DNA of 64,000 nucleotides from Xylophilus ampelinus. Its GTDB lineage: Bacteria; Pseudomonadota; Gammaproteobacteria; Burkholderiales; Burkholderiaceae_C. A program made the translations under genes and the position numbers. Numbering within the stretch: position 1 is the first letter of the stretch; every line of letters begins with the position of its first letter. The notes beneath the pieces were generated by a model. The model was not told the DNA's origin. It worked only from the letters and a program-made list of their open reading frames with translations, and ran no database searches. This document shows positions 37,931 through 47,072 of this stretch, piece after piece. The DNA lies in assembly GCF_901875635.1 (NCBI RefSeq), contig NZ_CABFMN010000083.1, positions 1 through 64,000 of the forward strand, written 5' to 3'.

Positions 37931-39633
37931 CGCAGCGCACGTCCCCACTTCCCCTGCTCGGCGAGCGCGACCTGGACGCGCCCCTGGCCTGGCACCAGGG
38001 CCGGCCGGTCAGTGCCCGCACCTTCCTAGCCGACGTGGCGCGGCAGGCCGCGGTGCTCCCGGCCGAAGGTCCGGCCGTCAACGTCTGCGGCGACCGCTAT
38101 GCCTTCGCGGTCTGCCTGAGCGCTGCGCTGCTGCGCGGCCACGCGAGCCTGCTGCCGCCCGACGCGCGGCCCGACACCCTGGCGCGCGTGTGCGCGCCGC
38201 ACGCCACGCCCTTCATCCTGACCGACCATCCCGCACTCGACACGCCCGGCCTGCCGCATGTGCCGGTGGTGTGCACGCGCGAAGCGGGCGAGGGTGAGCA
38301 CGGCGGGGCCGTGCCGCAATTCGACGGCGCCCGGCACGCCGTGAGCCTGCTCACTTCCGGCTCGACCGGCGTGCCGCAGCCGCATGCCAAGCGCTGGGAC
38401 ACCCTGGTCGGCGACGTCGAGGCCGCCGTGCCGAGCCTGTGTGCGCTGCTCGGCCTCGAGTCGCTGCACGGCATGACGCTGGTGGCCACCGTGCCGGTGC
38501 AGCACAGCTACGGCCTGGAATCGACCCTGCTGCTGGCGCTGCACGGCGGCGCGGCGTTCGAGAGCGGCCGGCCCTTCTATCCGGCCGACATCGTGCAGGC
38601 GCTCGAGTCCGTACCGCGGCCGCGCGCGCTGGTGACCACGCCCTTCCACCTGAAGACGCTGCTGCAGTCCGGCCTGGCGCTGCCGCCAGTCGATCTGCTG
38701 CTGTCGGCCACGGCACCGCTGTCGCCGCAACTGGCGCAGCAGGCCGAGCAGGCCACGGGCGGCGTGCTGCTCGAGATCTACGGCAGCACCGAGTCCGGCC
38801 AGGTGGCGGTGCGCCGCACCACCCGCAGCGAGGTGTGGGAGACCTTCGGCGCCATCGAGGTGCATGCCCGCACCGGCGACGACGGCGTGGAGCGCTTCGT
38901 CTTCGAGGGCGACTTCGTCCCCGAGCCGACGCCGATGGCGGATGTGCTCGAGTTGCTGGACGCACGGCGCTTCCGCCTCTTCGGCCGGGCCAACGACCTG
39001 ATCCACGTGGCCGGCCGGCGCAGTTCGCTCGGCCACCTGAACTACCACCTCAACAGCATCGCCGGCGTGCAGGACGGCGCCTTCTGGCTGCCCGACGACG
39101 TGGCCGACGGCGTGGTGCGGCCGATCGCCTTCGTGGTGGCGCCGGGCGTCGAGGCCCATGACATCGTCGCCGCGCTGCGCGATCGCATCGAGGCCGTCTT
39201 CGTGCCGCGTCGCGTGGTGCACGTGGCGTCTTTGCCGCGCGAGGGCACGGGCAAGCTCACGGTGCGCGCGCTGCGCGAGTTCGCCCTGGCGCAACTGGCC
39301 GCGGAAGGCGCGCCGGTGCGGCTGACCCACGAGGTGCCACAGGACCATCCCTGCTTCGCCGGCCACTTCCCGGGCCAGCCGCTGATGCCCGGCGCGCTGC
39401 TGCTCGCCGAGTTGCAGGAAGCCATGCAGCGCGTGCCGGCGCTGCACCGGCGCCTGGGCGATGCGCCGGTGCTGGCTGCGGCGAAGTTCCTTGCCCCGGT
39501 GCGGCCGGGCAGCACGCTGGTGTTCGACCTGCAACCCGAAGAGGGGGCAGGGCGGGGCGTGCGCTTCGACATCCGCTGCGGCGACACCGTGGCCGCCACC
39601 GGCCGGTGGACCCCCGGCGCTGCGGCCCCATGA
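37927..39633 (+). CDS. Acyl/aryl-CoA (ACP) synthetase fused to a FabZ-like dehydratase domain
   Basis: A 568-residue fusion. The N-terminal ~450 residues form an ANL adenylating enzyme: phosphate loop SLLTSGSTGVPQPHAKRW, EIYGSTESGQVAVR, FGRANDLIHVAGRRSS and the C-terminal lysine in LPREGTGKLTVRAL. The remaining ~110 residues are a hotdog domain with HPCFAGHFPGQPLMPGALLLAEL, as in FabZ/FabA-type dehydratases. It probably activates a starter acid and loads it on the ACP, with the hotdog part assisting dehydration or chain handling. It overlaps both neighbours. Confidence 0.85.
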   Translation: MTQRTSPLPLLGERDLDAPLAWHQGRPVSARTFLADVARQAAVLPAEGPAVNVCGDRYAFAVCLSAALLRGHASLLPPDARPDTLARVCAPHATPFILTDHPALDTPGLPHVPVVCTREAGEGEHGGAVPQFDGARHAVSLLTSGSTGVPQPHAKRWDTLVGDVEAAVPSLCALLGLESLHGMTLVATVPVQHSYGLESTLLLALHGGAAFESGRPFYPADIVQALESVPRPRALVTTPFHLKTLLQSGLALPPVDLLLSATAPLSPQLAQQAEQATGGVLLEIYGSTESGQVAVRRTTRSEVWETFGAIEVHARTGDDGVERFVFEGDFVPEPTPMADVLELLDARRFRLFGRANDLIHVAGRRSSLGHLNYHLNSIAGVQDGAFWLPDDVADGVVRPIAFVVAPGVEAHDIVAALRDRIEAVFVPRRVVHVASLPREGTGKLTVRALREFALAQLAAEGAPVRLTHEVPQDHPCFAGHFPGQPLMPGALLLAELQEAMQRVPALHRRLGDAPVLAAAKFLAPVRPGSTLVFDLQPEEGAGRGVRFDIRCGDTVAATGRWTPGAAAP

Positions 39634-40646
39634 GCGTGGTCGGGGAGGAGATGGGACCCGTGGCGCAGCGCCCGCCCGAGGCGCCGCCGGCCGCCAACGC
39701 AGCGGCGCCCGCCGACTGGGCGCAGGCGCCCGAGCGCAGCAACATGGCCGCGCTGCGCTTCATCTGCTGGGTGGCGCTGCGCCTGGGCCGGCCGGTGGCG
39801 CGGCTGATCCTGCATCCGATCACGCTGTACTTCCTGCTGTTCTCGCCGTCGCAGCGACGGCACATCCGGCGCTACCTCGAGCGGGCCATCGGGCCGCACG
39901 CCGGCTGGGGCGACGGCTACCGCCTGCTCCACAGCTTCGCCTCGACGGTGCTGGACCGCGTCTACTTCCTGCGCGGCCGGCTCGACCTGTTCGACGTCAA
40001 CGTCACCGGCGTTCCGGTGATCGAGGACGAGTTGCGCGCCGGGCGCGGCGCCTTCCTCATCGGTGCGCACGTCGGCAGCTTCGAGGCGCTGAGCGCCTGC
40101 CGGCAGCAGGGCTCGGGCGAGCTCGACCTGCAACTGGCCATGCTGATGTTCCCGGACAACGCGCGGCGCATCAACGCGGTGCTCGATGCGATCAGCCTGC
40201 CCGGGCTCAAGCCGCGCGTGATCGCACTCGGCCGCCCGAGCGCGATGCTCGAACTGCGCGACTGGCTCGACGCCGGCCACATGGCCGGCATGCTGGGCGA
40301 CCGCACCCTCACGCCACAGGAAGAGGCGGCCGGCCAGCGCGGCGACACGATCCTGCTGCCCTTCCTCGGCCGCGAGGCGCCGTTCACCGACGGCCCCTTC
40401 CGCCTCGCGGCACTGCTGCGGCGCAAGGTGCTGTTCATGGCCGGCGTCTACCACGGCGGCGCACACTACGAGGTGGTGTTCGAGCCGCTGGCCGACTTCT
40501 CCGCCCGCATCACCGACCCGGCACAGCGGGAACAACGCATCCGCGCCGCCCTCGAAGCCTATGTGCAGCGGCTCGAGGCTCTTTGCCGCGCCCATCCCCA
40601 CAACTGGTTCAATTTCCATGATTTCTGGCAGGAAGATGCGCAGTAG
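39630..40646 (+). CDS. LpxL/HtrB-type acyltransferase-like protein
   Basis: A 338-residue protein with one N-terminal hydrophobic region and the lauroyl/glycerolipid acyltransferase fold: GAFLIGAHVGSFEAL (equivalent of H-x4-E), MLGDRTLT, LPFLGREAPFTDGPFRLAALLRRKVLFMAGVYHGG and HNWFNFHDFW. Relatives in aryl polyene clusters transfer the finished acyl chain to a lipid or sugar carrier. It starts in overlap with the ligase gene. Confidence 0.83.
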   Translation: MSVVGEEMGPVAQRPPEAPPAANAAAPADWAQAPERSNMAALRFICWVALRLGRPVARLILHPITLYFLLFSPSQRRHIRRYLERAIGPHAGWGDGYRLLHSFASTVLDRVYFLRGRLDLFDVNVTGVPVIEDELRAGRGAFLIGAHVGSFEALSACRQQGSGELDLQLAMLMFPDNARRINAVLDAISLPGLKPRVIALGRPSAMLELRDWLDAGHMAGMLGDRTLTPQEEAAGQRGDTILLPFLGREAPFTDGPFRLAALLRRKVLFMAGVYHGGAHYEVVFEPLADFSARITDPAQREQRIRAALEAYVQRLEALCRAHPHNWFNFHDFWQEDAQ

Positions 40647-41232
40647 CCTCCACCCACGCTCCTGGTTCGCGGTCGCCCTGTTGGCCCTGGCGGCATGGCT
40701 GCCGCCGGCGGGCGCCTGGGCCTTCGAGGTCAAGGACCTCATGGGCCTGCTCGCCCAGCAGAAGAACGGCGAGGCCCGATTCACTGAACAGCGCTACGTG
40801 CGCGGCATCGACGGCCCGCTCGCCTCCAGCGGCACGCTGAGCTTCGTGCCGCCCGACAAGCTGGTGCGACGCACGCTGAGCCCGCGGCCCGAATCGATGT
40901 CGGTGGAAGGCAATGCCCTGGTGCTGCAGCGCGGCGGCCGCACCCGCACGACCACCGTGGACAGCATGCCCGAGCTCGCCGGCCTGATCGAGGCGATGCG
41001 TGGCGCGCTCAGCGGCAATGCCACCCTGCTGCAGCGCTACTTCAGCACCGACCTGAAGGGCGACGCCAGGGACTGGACGCTCGACCTCTCGCCCCTCGAT
41101 CCGGCGCTCGGCCGCCAGATCCGCAGCCTGCGCCTGAGCGGCCGCGCCGGCGAGCTGCAGGGCGTCGAGATGGAATTCGTCGGCGGCGACCGGTCCGTGA
41201 TGACCATCGTGCCGGGGCGCGCGGCGCCATGA
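40636..41232 (+). CDS. LolA-like outer membrane lipoprotein carrier of the lipid cluster
   Basis: A 198-residue periplasmic protein. The start at 40636 (MRSSLHPRSW) gives a proper signal peptide (to about GAWAFEVK); the ATG at 40618 is an alternative. LolA-like features: LMGLLAQQKNGEARFTEQRYVRGIDGPLASSGTLSFVPPDKLVRRTL, and LSPLDPALGRQIRSLRLSGRAGELQGVEMEF. In such clusters it is thought to carry the lipid product to the outer membrane. It overlaps the exporter gene. Confidence 0.85.
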   Translation: MRSSLHPRSWFAVALLALAAWLPPAGAWAFEVKDLMGLLAQQKNGEARFTEQRYVRGIDGPLASSGTLSFVPPDKLVRRTLSPRPESMSVEGNALVLQRGGRTRTTTVDSMPELAGLIEAMRGALSGNATLLQRYFSTDLKGDARDWTLDLSPLDPALGRQIRSLRLSGRAGELQGVEMEFVGGDRSVMTIVPGRAAP

Positions 41233-43640
41233 GCGTGAGGGCGGCAGGTCCGCGGCACCGCTGGCTGGCGCTGGGCGTCTGGCTGCTCCTGCTGCTGGCG
41301 GGCGTTGGCGTCATCGCGCGCTCGCATTTCAGCGCCGACCTGTCGGCCTTCCTGCCGGCCAGCCCCGACGCCAAGCAGCGCATGCTGATCGAGCAGCTGC
41401 AAAGCGGCATCGCGTCGCGCACGCTGTTCATCGGCATCGAGGGCGGGCAGGACGCGGCCGACCGCGCCCAGGTCTCGCGCGAGATGGGCCGCAAGCTGCG
41501 GGCGAGCGGCCTGTTCGACCAGGTGCAGAACGGCGACACTACCGACTGGAAGGACGCCGGCACCTGGGTCTTCGACCATCGCTACCAGCTGTCGCCCGAC
41601 GTCACGCCCGCGCGCTTCACCACCGAGGGTCTGCGCGATGCGATCCTCGACACCCTGTCGCTGCTCGGGACGCCTGCAGGCAACGCCTTCAAGCCCTTGC
41701 TCGACCGCGACCCGACCGGCGAGGCCGCGCGAATCGCCGAGGCGCTGATCCCGCCCACCGCGCCGCGCACCGACGAGGGCGTGTGGGTGGCCCGCGAGGC
41801 GCCGCGCGCGCTGCTGCTGGCCAGCACCCGCGCGGCCGGCGGCGACCTCGACGCCCAGGCCGCGGCCATCGCGCGCGTGCACGCCGCCTTCGCCGAAGCC
41901 GCCGCCAGCGCCAAGGGGCAGGGCGCCCAGGCGCCGCGTCTGCTGATGAGCGGGACGGCCGTGTTCTCGGTGCAGAGCCGCGACAGCATCAAGTCGGAAG
42001 CGATCCACCTCGCCGTGGTCGGCGCCATCGTCATGAGCGGCCTGCTCCTGCTGGCTTTCGCCTCGCTGCGTGCGCTGGCGCTGGCCTTGCTGCCGGTGGC
42101 GACCGGCGTGGTCGCCGGCACCGCCAGCGTGAGCCTGATCTTCGGCAACGTGCACGGCCTGACGATGGGCTTCGGCAGCACGCTGATCGGCGAGACGGTC
42201 GACTACGCCATCTACTACCTGATCCAGGCGCGCCAGGTCGCGACGGAACGCGCCGGGCTCGCCGGCTGGCAGCGCTGGCGCGACGTGCATTGGCCCACGG
42301 TGCGCCTCGGGCTGCTGACCTCGGTGTGCGGCTTCGCGGCGCTGGTCTTCTCGGGCTTTCCGGGCCTGGCGCAGTTGGGCGTCTTCTCCATCGCCGGGCT
42401 GGTCGCGGCGGCGCTGGCGACACGGTTCGTGCTGCCGGTCCTGGCGCCCAATGGCGCCACCGGCAAGGGCCTGCGCCGCTACATGGCGCAGGTGGCGGGC
42501 GCCATCGTCCATGCGCTGCCTCGGCTGCGCCTGCCGCTCATGGCGCTGGGCGTGGCGGCGGCGGCGCTGATCGTGTGGCAGGGCCAGGAGCTGTGGCGCG
42601 CCAAGCTCAGCTCGATGAGCCCGGTGCCGCGCTCCGCGCAGCTGCTGGACGAGAGCCTGCGCAACGACATCGGCGCCAGCGAGGCCGCGACGCTGGTGGT
42701 GGCCTATGGCGACACCGTCGAGGCGGCGTTGCGCAACGCCGAGGCGGCGGGCGCGCGCCTCGACAAGCTGGTCGACAGCGGCGAACTGCTCGGTTACGAC
42801 ACCGTTACGCGCTTCCTGCCGAGTCAGCAGGCCCAGGCGCGCCGGCTGGAGGCGCTGCCCGATGCCGACACGCTGCGCGCGCGCCTGGCCGAGGCGACCA
42901 CCGACCTGCCCCTGTCGGCACAGCGCCTGGCACCCTTCGTGGCGGAGGTCGAGAAGGCGCGTACGCGCCAGCCGGTCGGCCTCAAGGACATGGCCACCGG
43001 CCCGCTCGAAGCCGTCGCCAACGCGCTGCTGTTCGAGCGCCCCGGCGGCGGCTGGGCCGCCATGCTGTCGCTGCACACCGGGCCGAAGTTCGAGCACGCG
43101 AAGGTGGTCGCCGCGCTGGCCGGCCTGCCCGACGTGACGGTGGCCGACGTGGGCCAGGAGCTCGGCGACCTCTACGACCGCTACCTGCACGACGCCTTCG
43201 TCCAGGTGGCGCTGGGCGCGCTCGCGGTGGTGCTGCTGCTGGGCATCTGGCTGCGGTCGGCGCGCCGCCTCTTCGCCGTGTGCCTCCCGCTGGTGGTGGC
43301 GGTGGTGCTCACGCTCGGCGCCATGGCCGCGATGCACATGGCGCTGAGCATCCTGCACCTGGTGGGCCTGCTGCTGGTGGTGGCCGTGGGCTCCAACTAC
43401 GCGCTCTTCTTCGACCAGCTGCAGGTGACGGGCCATGCCGACGAGGACACGCTGGCCTCGCTCATGCTGGCCAACCTGACGACCGTGGTGTCGTTCACGC
43501 TGATCGCCATCTCGGCCATTCCCTCGCTGTCGGCGATCGGGCAGGTGGTCGCGCCCGGCGCCTTGCTGGCGCTGCTGCTCTCGGCCGCTTTCGCCCGCAC
43601 GGGCAGGGCGTCGACTCCAGCCTCAAGCGAGGCGCCATGA
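41229..43640 (+). CDS. MMPL/RND-family lipid exporter
   Basis: An 803-residue membrane protein with the two-fold RND layout (about 12 helices and two large periplasmic loops). The membrane motif GSTLIGETVDYAIYYLIQ and its second-half counterpart VAVGSNYALFFDQLQV replace the paired Asp motif of drug pumps, as in MMPL lipid exporters. PVPRSAQLLDESLRNDIGASEAATLVVAYG is typical of the aryl polyene cluster exporter. It is predicted to extract the lipid from the inner membrane and pass it to the LolA-like carrier. Confidence 0.88.
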   Translation: MSVRAAGPRHRWLALGVWLLLLLAGVGVIARSHFSADLSAFLPASPDAKQRMLIEQLQSGIASRTLFIGIEGGQDAADRAQVSREMGRKLRASGLFDQVQNGDTTDWKDAGTWVFDHRYQLSPDVTPARFTTEGLRDAILDTLSLLGTPAGNAFKPLLDRDPTGEAARIAEALIPPTAPRTDEGVWVAREAPRALLLASTRAAGGDLDAQAAAIARVHAAFAEAAASAKGQGAQAPRLLMSGTAVFSVQSRDSIKSEAIHLAVVGAIVMSGLLLLAFASLRALALALLPVATGVVAGTASVSLIFGNVHGLTMGFGSTLIGETVDYAIYYLIQARQVATERAGLAGWQRWRDVHWPTVRLGLLTSVCGFAALVFSGFPGLAQLGVFSIAGLVAAALATRFVLPVLAPNGATGKGLRRYMAQVAGAIVHALPRLRLPLMALGVAAAALIVWQGQELWRAKLSSMSPVPRSAQLLDESLRNDIGASEAATLVVAYGDTVEAALRNAEAAGARLDKLVDSGELLGYDTVTRFLPSQQAQARRLEALPDADTLRARLAEATTDLPLSAQRLAPFVAEVEKARTRQPVGLKDMATGPLEAVANALLFERPGGGWAAMLSLHTGPKFEHAKVVAALAGLPDVTVADVGQELGDLYDRYLHDAFVQVALGALAVVLLLGIWLRSARRLFAVCLPLVVAVVLTLGAMAAMHMALSILHLVGLLLVVAVGSNYALFFDQLQVTGHADEDTLASLMLANLTTVVSFTLIAISAIPSLSAIGQVVAPGALLALLLSAAFARTGRASTPASSEAP

Positions 43641-44464
43641 GCGCCGCCGTACGTTCCCCGACGCCCTGGCGCCTGCCGCCCTTCGTGCGCGCCAGCGCAG
43701 TGCTGCACCTGGCGGCGCTGGCGGCGGTGGTCGTCGCGCCCTCGCTGTGGCCGTGGGCGCTCGCGGCGGTCTTGCTCAACCATGTGGCGATCACCGCCAT
43801 CGGGCTCACGCCGCGCAGCCGCTGGCTGGGCGAGAACATCACGCGCCTGCCCGCCGCGGCCGTCGCCCGGCGCCAAGTCGCACTGACCATCGACGACGGG
43901 CCCGAGCCGGCAGTGACGCCCGCCGTGCTCGACCTGCTCGATGCGGGCGGCCACAAGGCGACGTTCTTCTGCATCGCCGAACGCGTGCAGGCGCACCCTG
44001 ATCTGGCGCGCGAGATCCTGGCGCGCGGCCACAGCATCCAGAACCACACGGCGCGGCACCGGCACGATTTCTCCTTCCTAGGCCCGCGCGGCTACGCGGC
44101 GGAGATCGAGCGCGCCCAGCAGATGCTGGAGGCCGTGACCGGCGAGCGCCCGTGCTGCTTCCGCGCGCCGGCCGGGTTGCGCAACCCTTTTCTCGCGCCG
44201 GTGCTGCACCGGCTGGGCCTCACGCTGGTGAGCTGGACCCGCCGCGGCTTCGACACGCGTGAGGGCGATGCGGCCAGGGTGCTGGCGCGCCTGACCCGCG
44301 GGCTGGCCGCGGGCGACATCCTGCTGCTGCACGACGGCAATGCCGCACGCACCGCTGCGGGCCGGCCCGTGGTACTGGAGGTGCTGCCCGCGCTGCTCGC
44401 GCGGCTGGACGCCGAAGGCCTGCGCTCGGTGGCCCTGCCCGAGGCGCTGAGAGAGACCCCATGA
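43637..44464 (+). CDS. Polysaccharide deacetylase (NodB domain) with membrane anchor
   Basis: A 275-residue protein: two N-terminal membrane helices (about 18-50) and a NodB homology domain with LTIDDGPEPAVTPAVLDLL (metal Asp pair), HSIQNHTARHRHDF (metal His residues), CFRAPAGLRNPFL and DILLLHDGNA. It removes acetyl groups from N-acetylated sugars, most likely at the membrane. A deacetylase occupies this place in the cluster, hinting at an amino-sugar carrier. It overlaps the exporter and methyltransferase genes. Confidence 0.87.
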   Translation: MSAAVRSPTPWRLPPFVRASAVLHLAALAAVVVAPSLWPWALAAVLLNHVAITAIGLTPRSRWLGENITRLPAAAVARRQVALTIDDGPEPAVTPAVLDLLDAGGHKATFFCIAERVQAHPDLAREILARGHSIQNHTARHRHDFSFLGPRGYAAEIERAQQMLEAVTGERPCCFRAPAGLRNPFLAPVLHRLGLTLVSWTRRGFDTREGDAARVLARLTRGLAAGDILLLHDGNAARTAAGRPVVLEVLPALLARLDAEGLRSVALPEALRETP

Positions 44465-45234
44465 CCACCGCCATCCTCACTCCCGACGCCGCCTGGCGCG
44501 AGCTGCACGACCAGGCCAGCGCCCCGTACAGGCAGGGCGGCAACTTCGCGTGGCACTTCGCGCGCGGCAAGCTGGGCTACGACCCGGCCTTTCGCGGCAT
44601 CGTGTCGCGTGGGCTGATCGGCCCCGGGCGCCCGCGCATGCTCGACATCGGCTCGGGCCAGAGCCTGTTCGCCAACCTGCTGCACAGCATGGCCGGCATG
44701 CAGCGTGCGGGCCGCTGGCCGCAGGGGTGGGCCGCGACGCCGCCCGCGCCCGTGTACACCGGCATCGAACTCATGCCGCGCGACGTGGCACGGGCCCAGA
44801 AATCCGTGGGCCACATCCAGCCCCAGCCGACCATCGTGTGCGGCAACATGTGCACGGCGGAGTTCCCTCCATGCGACGTGGTGGTCATCCTCGACGTGCT
44901 GCACTACGTCGACCTGGCTGCGCAGGAGGCTGTGCTGCTGCGCGTGCGCGATGCGTTGCTGCGTGGAGCCGGCGAGCGCACGGTGCCGGGCCGCCTGCTG
45001 CTGCGTGTCGGCGACGCGGCCAGCAAGCGCGGCTTTGCCATCAGCCAGTGGGTCGACCGCACGGTGACGCGCATCCGCGGCCACAAGGTGTCGCCGACCT
45101 GGGGCCGCACGCTGGACGAATGGATCGCGCTGCTCCGGCGCCTGGGCTTTTCCGTGCAGCCCGTGCCGATGAGCAAAGGCACGCCCTTTGCCAACGTGCT
45201 GCTGGTGGCCGACATCGAGGCTTCGACAAAATGA
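44461..45234 (+). CDS. SAM-dependent methyltransferase of the lipid cluster
   Basis: A 257-residue class I methyltransferase. SAM motif I is RMLDIGSGQSLFANLLHSM, motif II region is YTGIELMPRDVARAQ, and motif IV is PPCDVVVILDVLHYVDL. Similar enzymes occur in aryl polyene clusters, where the aryl head group may be methylated. Start ATG overlaps the previous stop, and its own stop overlaps the dehydratase start. Confidence 0.82.
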   Translation: MTTAILTPDAAWRELHDQASAPYRQGGNFAWHFARGKLGYDPAFRGIVSRGLIGPGRPRMLDIGSGQSLFANLLHSMAGMQRAGRWPQGWAATPPAPVYTGIELMPRDVARAQKSVGHIQPQPTIVCGNMCTAEFPPCDVVVILDVLHYVDLAAQEAVLLRVRDALLRGAGERTVPGRLLLRVGDAASKRGFAISQWVDRTVTRIRGHKVSPTWGRTLDEWIALLRRLGFSVQPVPMSKGTPFANVLLVADIEASTK

Positions 45235-45692
45235 CCGCTCCCCAGACCCTCGACCGCGCGGGCATCGCCGCGCGCATCCCGCACAGCGGCGACATGTGCC
45301 TGCTCGACCGGCTCGAACGCTGGGACGCCCAGTCCATCCACTGCACGACGGCGCGCCATGCCGACCCGGCGAACCCGCTGCGCACCGCCAGCGGCCTGAT
45401 GAGCGCCTGCGCCATCGAGTTCGCCGCGCAGGCGATGGCGCTGCATGGCGGGCTGCTCGCCGCCGAGGGCAGCGAGCCCTCGGCCGGCTTCCTGGCCAGC
45501 ACGCGCAACGTGCGGTTGAACAGCGCGCGCTTCGACGACCGTCCCGCCCCGCTGCACCTGCATGCCGAGCGCCTGTCGGGCGACGTGAATCAGGTGATGT
45601 ACGCCTTCCGCGTCGAAGACGGCGCGGGCCGCCCCGTGGCCGACGGCCGCGCGGTGGTCGTCCTCAACACGCCGCTGCCCGCGGCCTCCTGA
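45231..45692 (+). CDS. Hotdog-fold 3-hydroxyacyl-ACP dehydratase
   Basis: A 153-residue dehydratase-like protein: IPHSGDMCLLDRLERWD (active-site His region), SGLMSACAIEFAAQAMALHGGL and RVEDGAGRPVADGRAVVVL. This short form (COG4706) is the standalone dehydratase of aryl polyene clusters, removing water from 3-hydroxyacyl-ACP to form the polyene double bonds. It lies between the methyltransferase and ketoreductase genes. Confidence 0.85.
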   Translation: MTAPQTLDRAGIAARIPHSGDMCLLDRLERWDAQSIHCTTARHADPANPLRTASGLMSACAIEFAAQAMALHGGLLAAEGSEPSAGFLASTRNVRLNSARFDDRPAPLHLHAERLSGDVNQVMYAFRVEDGAGRPVADGRAVVVLNTPLPAAS

Positions 45693-45712
45693 ACCTGTTC
45701 GGACCTGCTCCC

Positions 45713-46447
45713 ATGACCTCACTCCAAGGCAAGCGCGCCCTTGTCACCGGTGCCAGCGGCGCCCTCGGTTCGGCCATCGCCGAGCGCCTGGCGCGCGACG
45801 GCGCCACCGTGCTGCTGCACGCCAACGGCCGGCGCGACGCCATCGAGGCGCTGGCCTCGCGCATCGCGGCGTCGGGCGGCCAGGCCGAGTGCCATGTGTT
45901 CGACCTGACGAGCGACGAAGGCACGGCCCAGGCCTGCGCGCGCATCCTCGAAGCGGGCCCGGTGCAAGTGCTGGTGAACAACGCCGGCGTGCACGACGAC
46001 GCCGTACTGCCCGGCATGCGCGCCGAGCAGTGGCACAAGGTGATCGACGTGTCGCTCAACGGCTTCTTCCGCGTGACGCAGCCGCTGCTGCTGCCGATGC
46101 TGCGCACGCGGTGGGGCCGCATCATCAACATCTCGTCGGTCGCGGCGATCACCGGCAACAAGGGCCAGGTGAACTACGCGGCCGCCAAGGGCGCGCTCAA
46201 CAGCGCGACCAAGGCGCTGTCGCTCGAAGTGGCACCGCGCGGCGTGACGGTGAACGCCATCGCGCCGGGCATCATCGCGTCGCCGATGGCCGACGCGGTG
46301 TTCGATCCGGCGCTGATCCAGCAACTCGTGCCGGTCAAGCGCGCGGGCACGCCGGAGGAGGTGGCGGCGCTGGCGGGTTTTCTCGCCGGGCCGGAGGCGG
46401 CGTACATCACGGGGCAGGTCATCTCGATCAACGGCGGGATGGTCTGA
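45713..46447 (+). CDS. 3-oxoacyl-ACP reductase (FabG-like)
   Basis: A 244-residue SDR reductase using NADPH: VTGASGALGSAIAERLARDG, NNAGVHDD, catalytic Ser in ISSVAAITGNKGQVNYAAAKGAL with Tyr and Lys, and APGIIASPM. It reduces 3-oxoacyl-ACP in chain elongation of the cluster's product. It is the last gene of the run: a repeat-rich non-coding stretch follows, and no ketosynthase is present on either side. Confidence 0.92.
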   Translation: MTSLQGKRALVTGASGALGSAIAERLARDGATVLLHANGRRDAIEALASRIAASGGQAECHVFDLTSDEGTAQACARILEAGPVQVLVNNAGVHDDAVLPGMRAEQWHKVIDVSLNGFFRVTQPLLLPMLRTRWGRIINISSVAAITGNKGQVNYAAAKGALNSATKALSLEVAPRGVTVNAIAPGIIASPMADAVFDPALIQQLVPVKRAGTPEEVAALAGFLAGPEAAYITGQVISINGGMV

Positions 46448-46464
46448 AGACGGCTCAATCGGCG

Positions 46465-46529
46465 AAAGTGCAATCGGGCTGTGGCGCTTGCTGCTTCTGC
46501 GTTGTGGCCGAAATCGTCACGTTCGTTAC
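46465..46529 (+). repeat. 65-bp repeat, copy b
   Basis: Same length and ends (AAAGTGCAATCGG ... TCGTCACGTTCGTTAC) as 31416-31480. It lies 18 bp after the fabG-like stop. Confidence 0.65.
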
Positions 46530-46794
46530 TTTCTTGGCTGGGCTTGTTTTTTTGGGCGCTGACCGGTGGCTTGTTCCGTCGTCGCTGTCGATCGGCCGGC
46601 ACGACCGGCTGGGGCGCTGGCGGCGGCCGCGGGCCTGCGTTCTCCGGCGCTGGCTCGCGCTGACCGGCTTGCCTTGCGAGAGTTGTGCTCGCTGTCCATC
46701 GACGTGCTGGAGGGACTGCACGGCGCCGCGAATGGCGCCTGCGCCCGCAGGCCCACGACCACCGCCCTGAACCGCTGCGCCTCATCCTCTCAAG

Positions 46795-46922
46795 TCCCCT
46801 CTCCCTCTCCCTCCCCCGCTGGGGGAGGGTCGGGGTGGGGGCACGCGGCGACTGAAAAAGCTGTGCCCCATCCAGCGCCGGGGGTGCCCCTCACCCCACC
46901 TCTCCCCAGCGGGGAGAGGAGT
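46795..46922 (+). repeat. CCCTCTCCC-type dispersed inverted repeat
   Basis: An arm with CCCTCCCCCGCTGGGGGAGG and GTCGGGGTGGGG, then about 40 bp, then the opposing arm CCCCTCACCCCACCTCTCCC with CAGCGGGGAGAGG. This element type is common between genes in many proteobacteria; each arm also forms its own hairpin. Confidence 0.65.
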
Positions 46923-47072
46923 CAAACCGAACGCGCCCGCCCCATGCCGGCCGAACGCGCGCCCGGTCCAGGCCGGCGCCGCCGGCCGGGTTCAGACCCG
47001 CACCCGTCACTCACCCCAGGTTCGGCCTCGCAAAAAAGAAGACAGCCCAGGGAACGGGGACCTCCACGGCCC

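Larger units (their letters stand above)
46448..47072. other. Gene-free 625-bp stretch with repeats
   Basis: No credible gene is seen. It holds the 65-bp repeat copy b (46465-46529), a T7 run at about 46550, and a CCCTCTCCC-type inverted repeat (46795-46922). Open frames here are arginine/proline-rich shadows of GC-rich DNA. It could be where ketosynthase genes, usual in such clusters, have been lost, but no remnant is recognisable. Confidence 0.6.

Noticed and set aside
46448..47072. A coding gene in the repeat-rich stretch after fabG
   Set aside because: Open frames there are Pro/Arg-rich and overlap the CCCTCTCCC hairpins; no start site, domain or signal can be supported.
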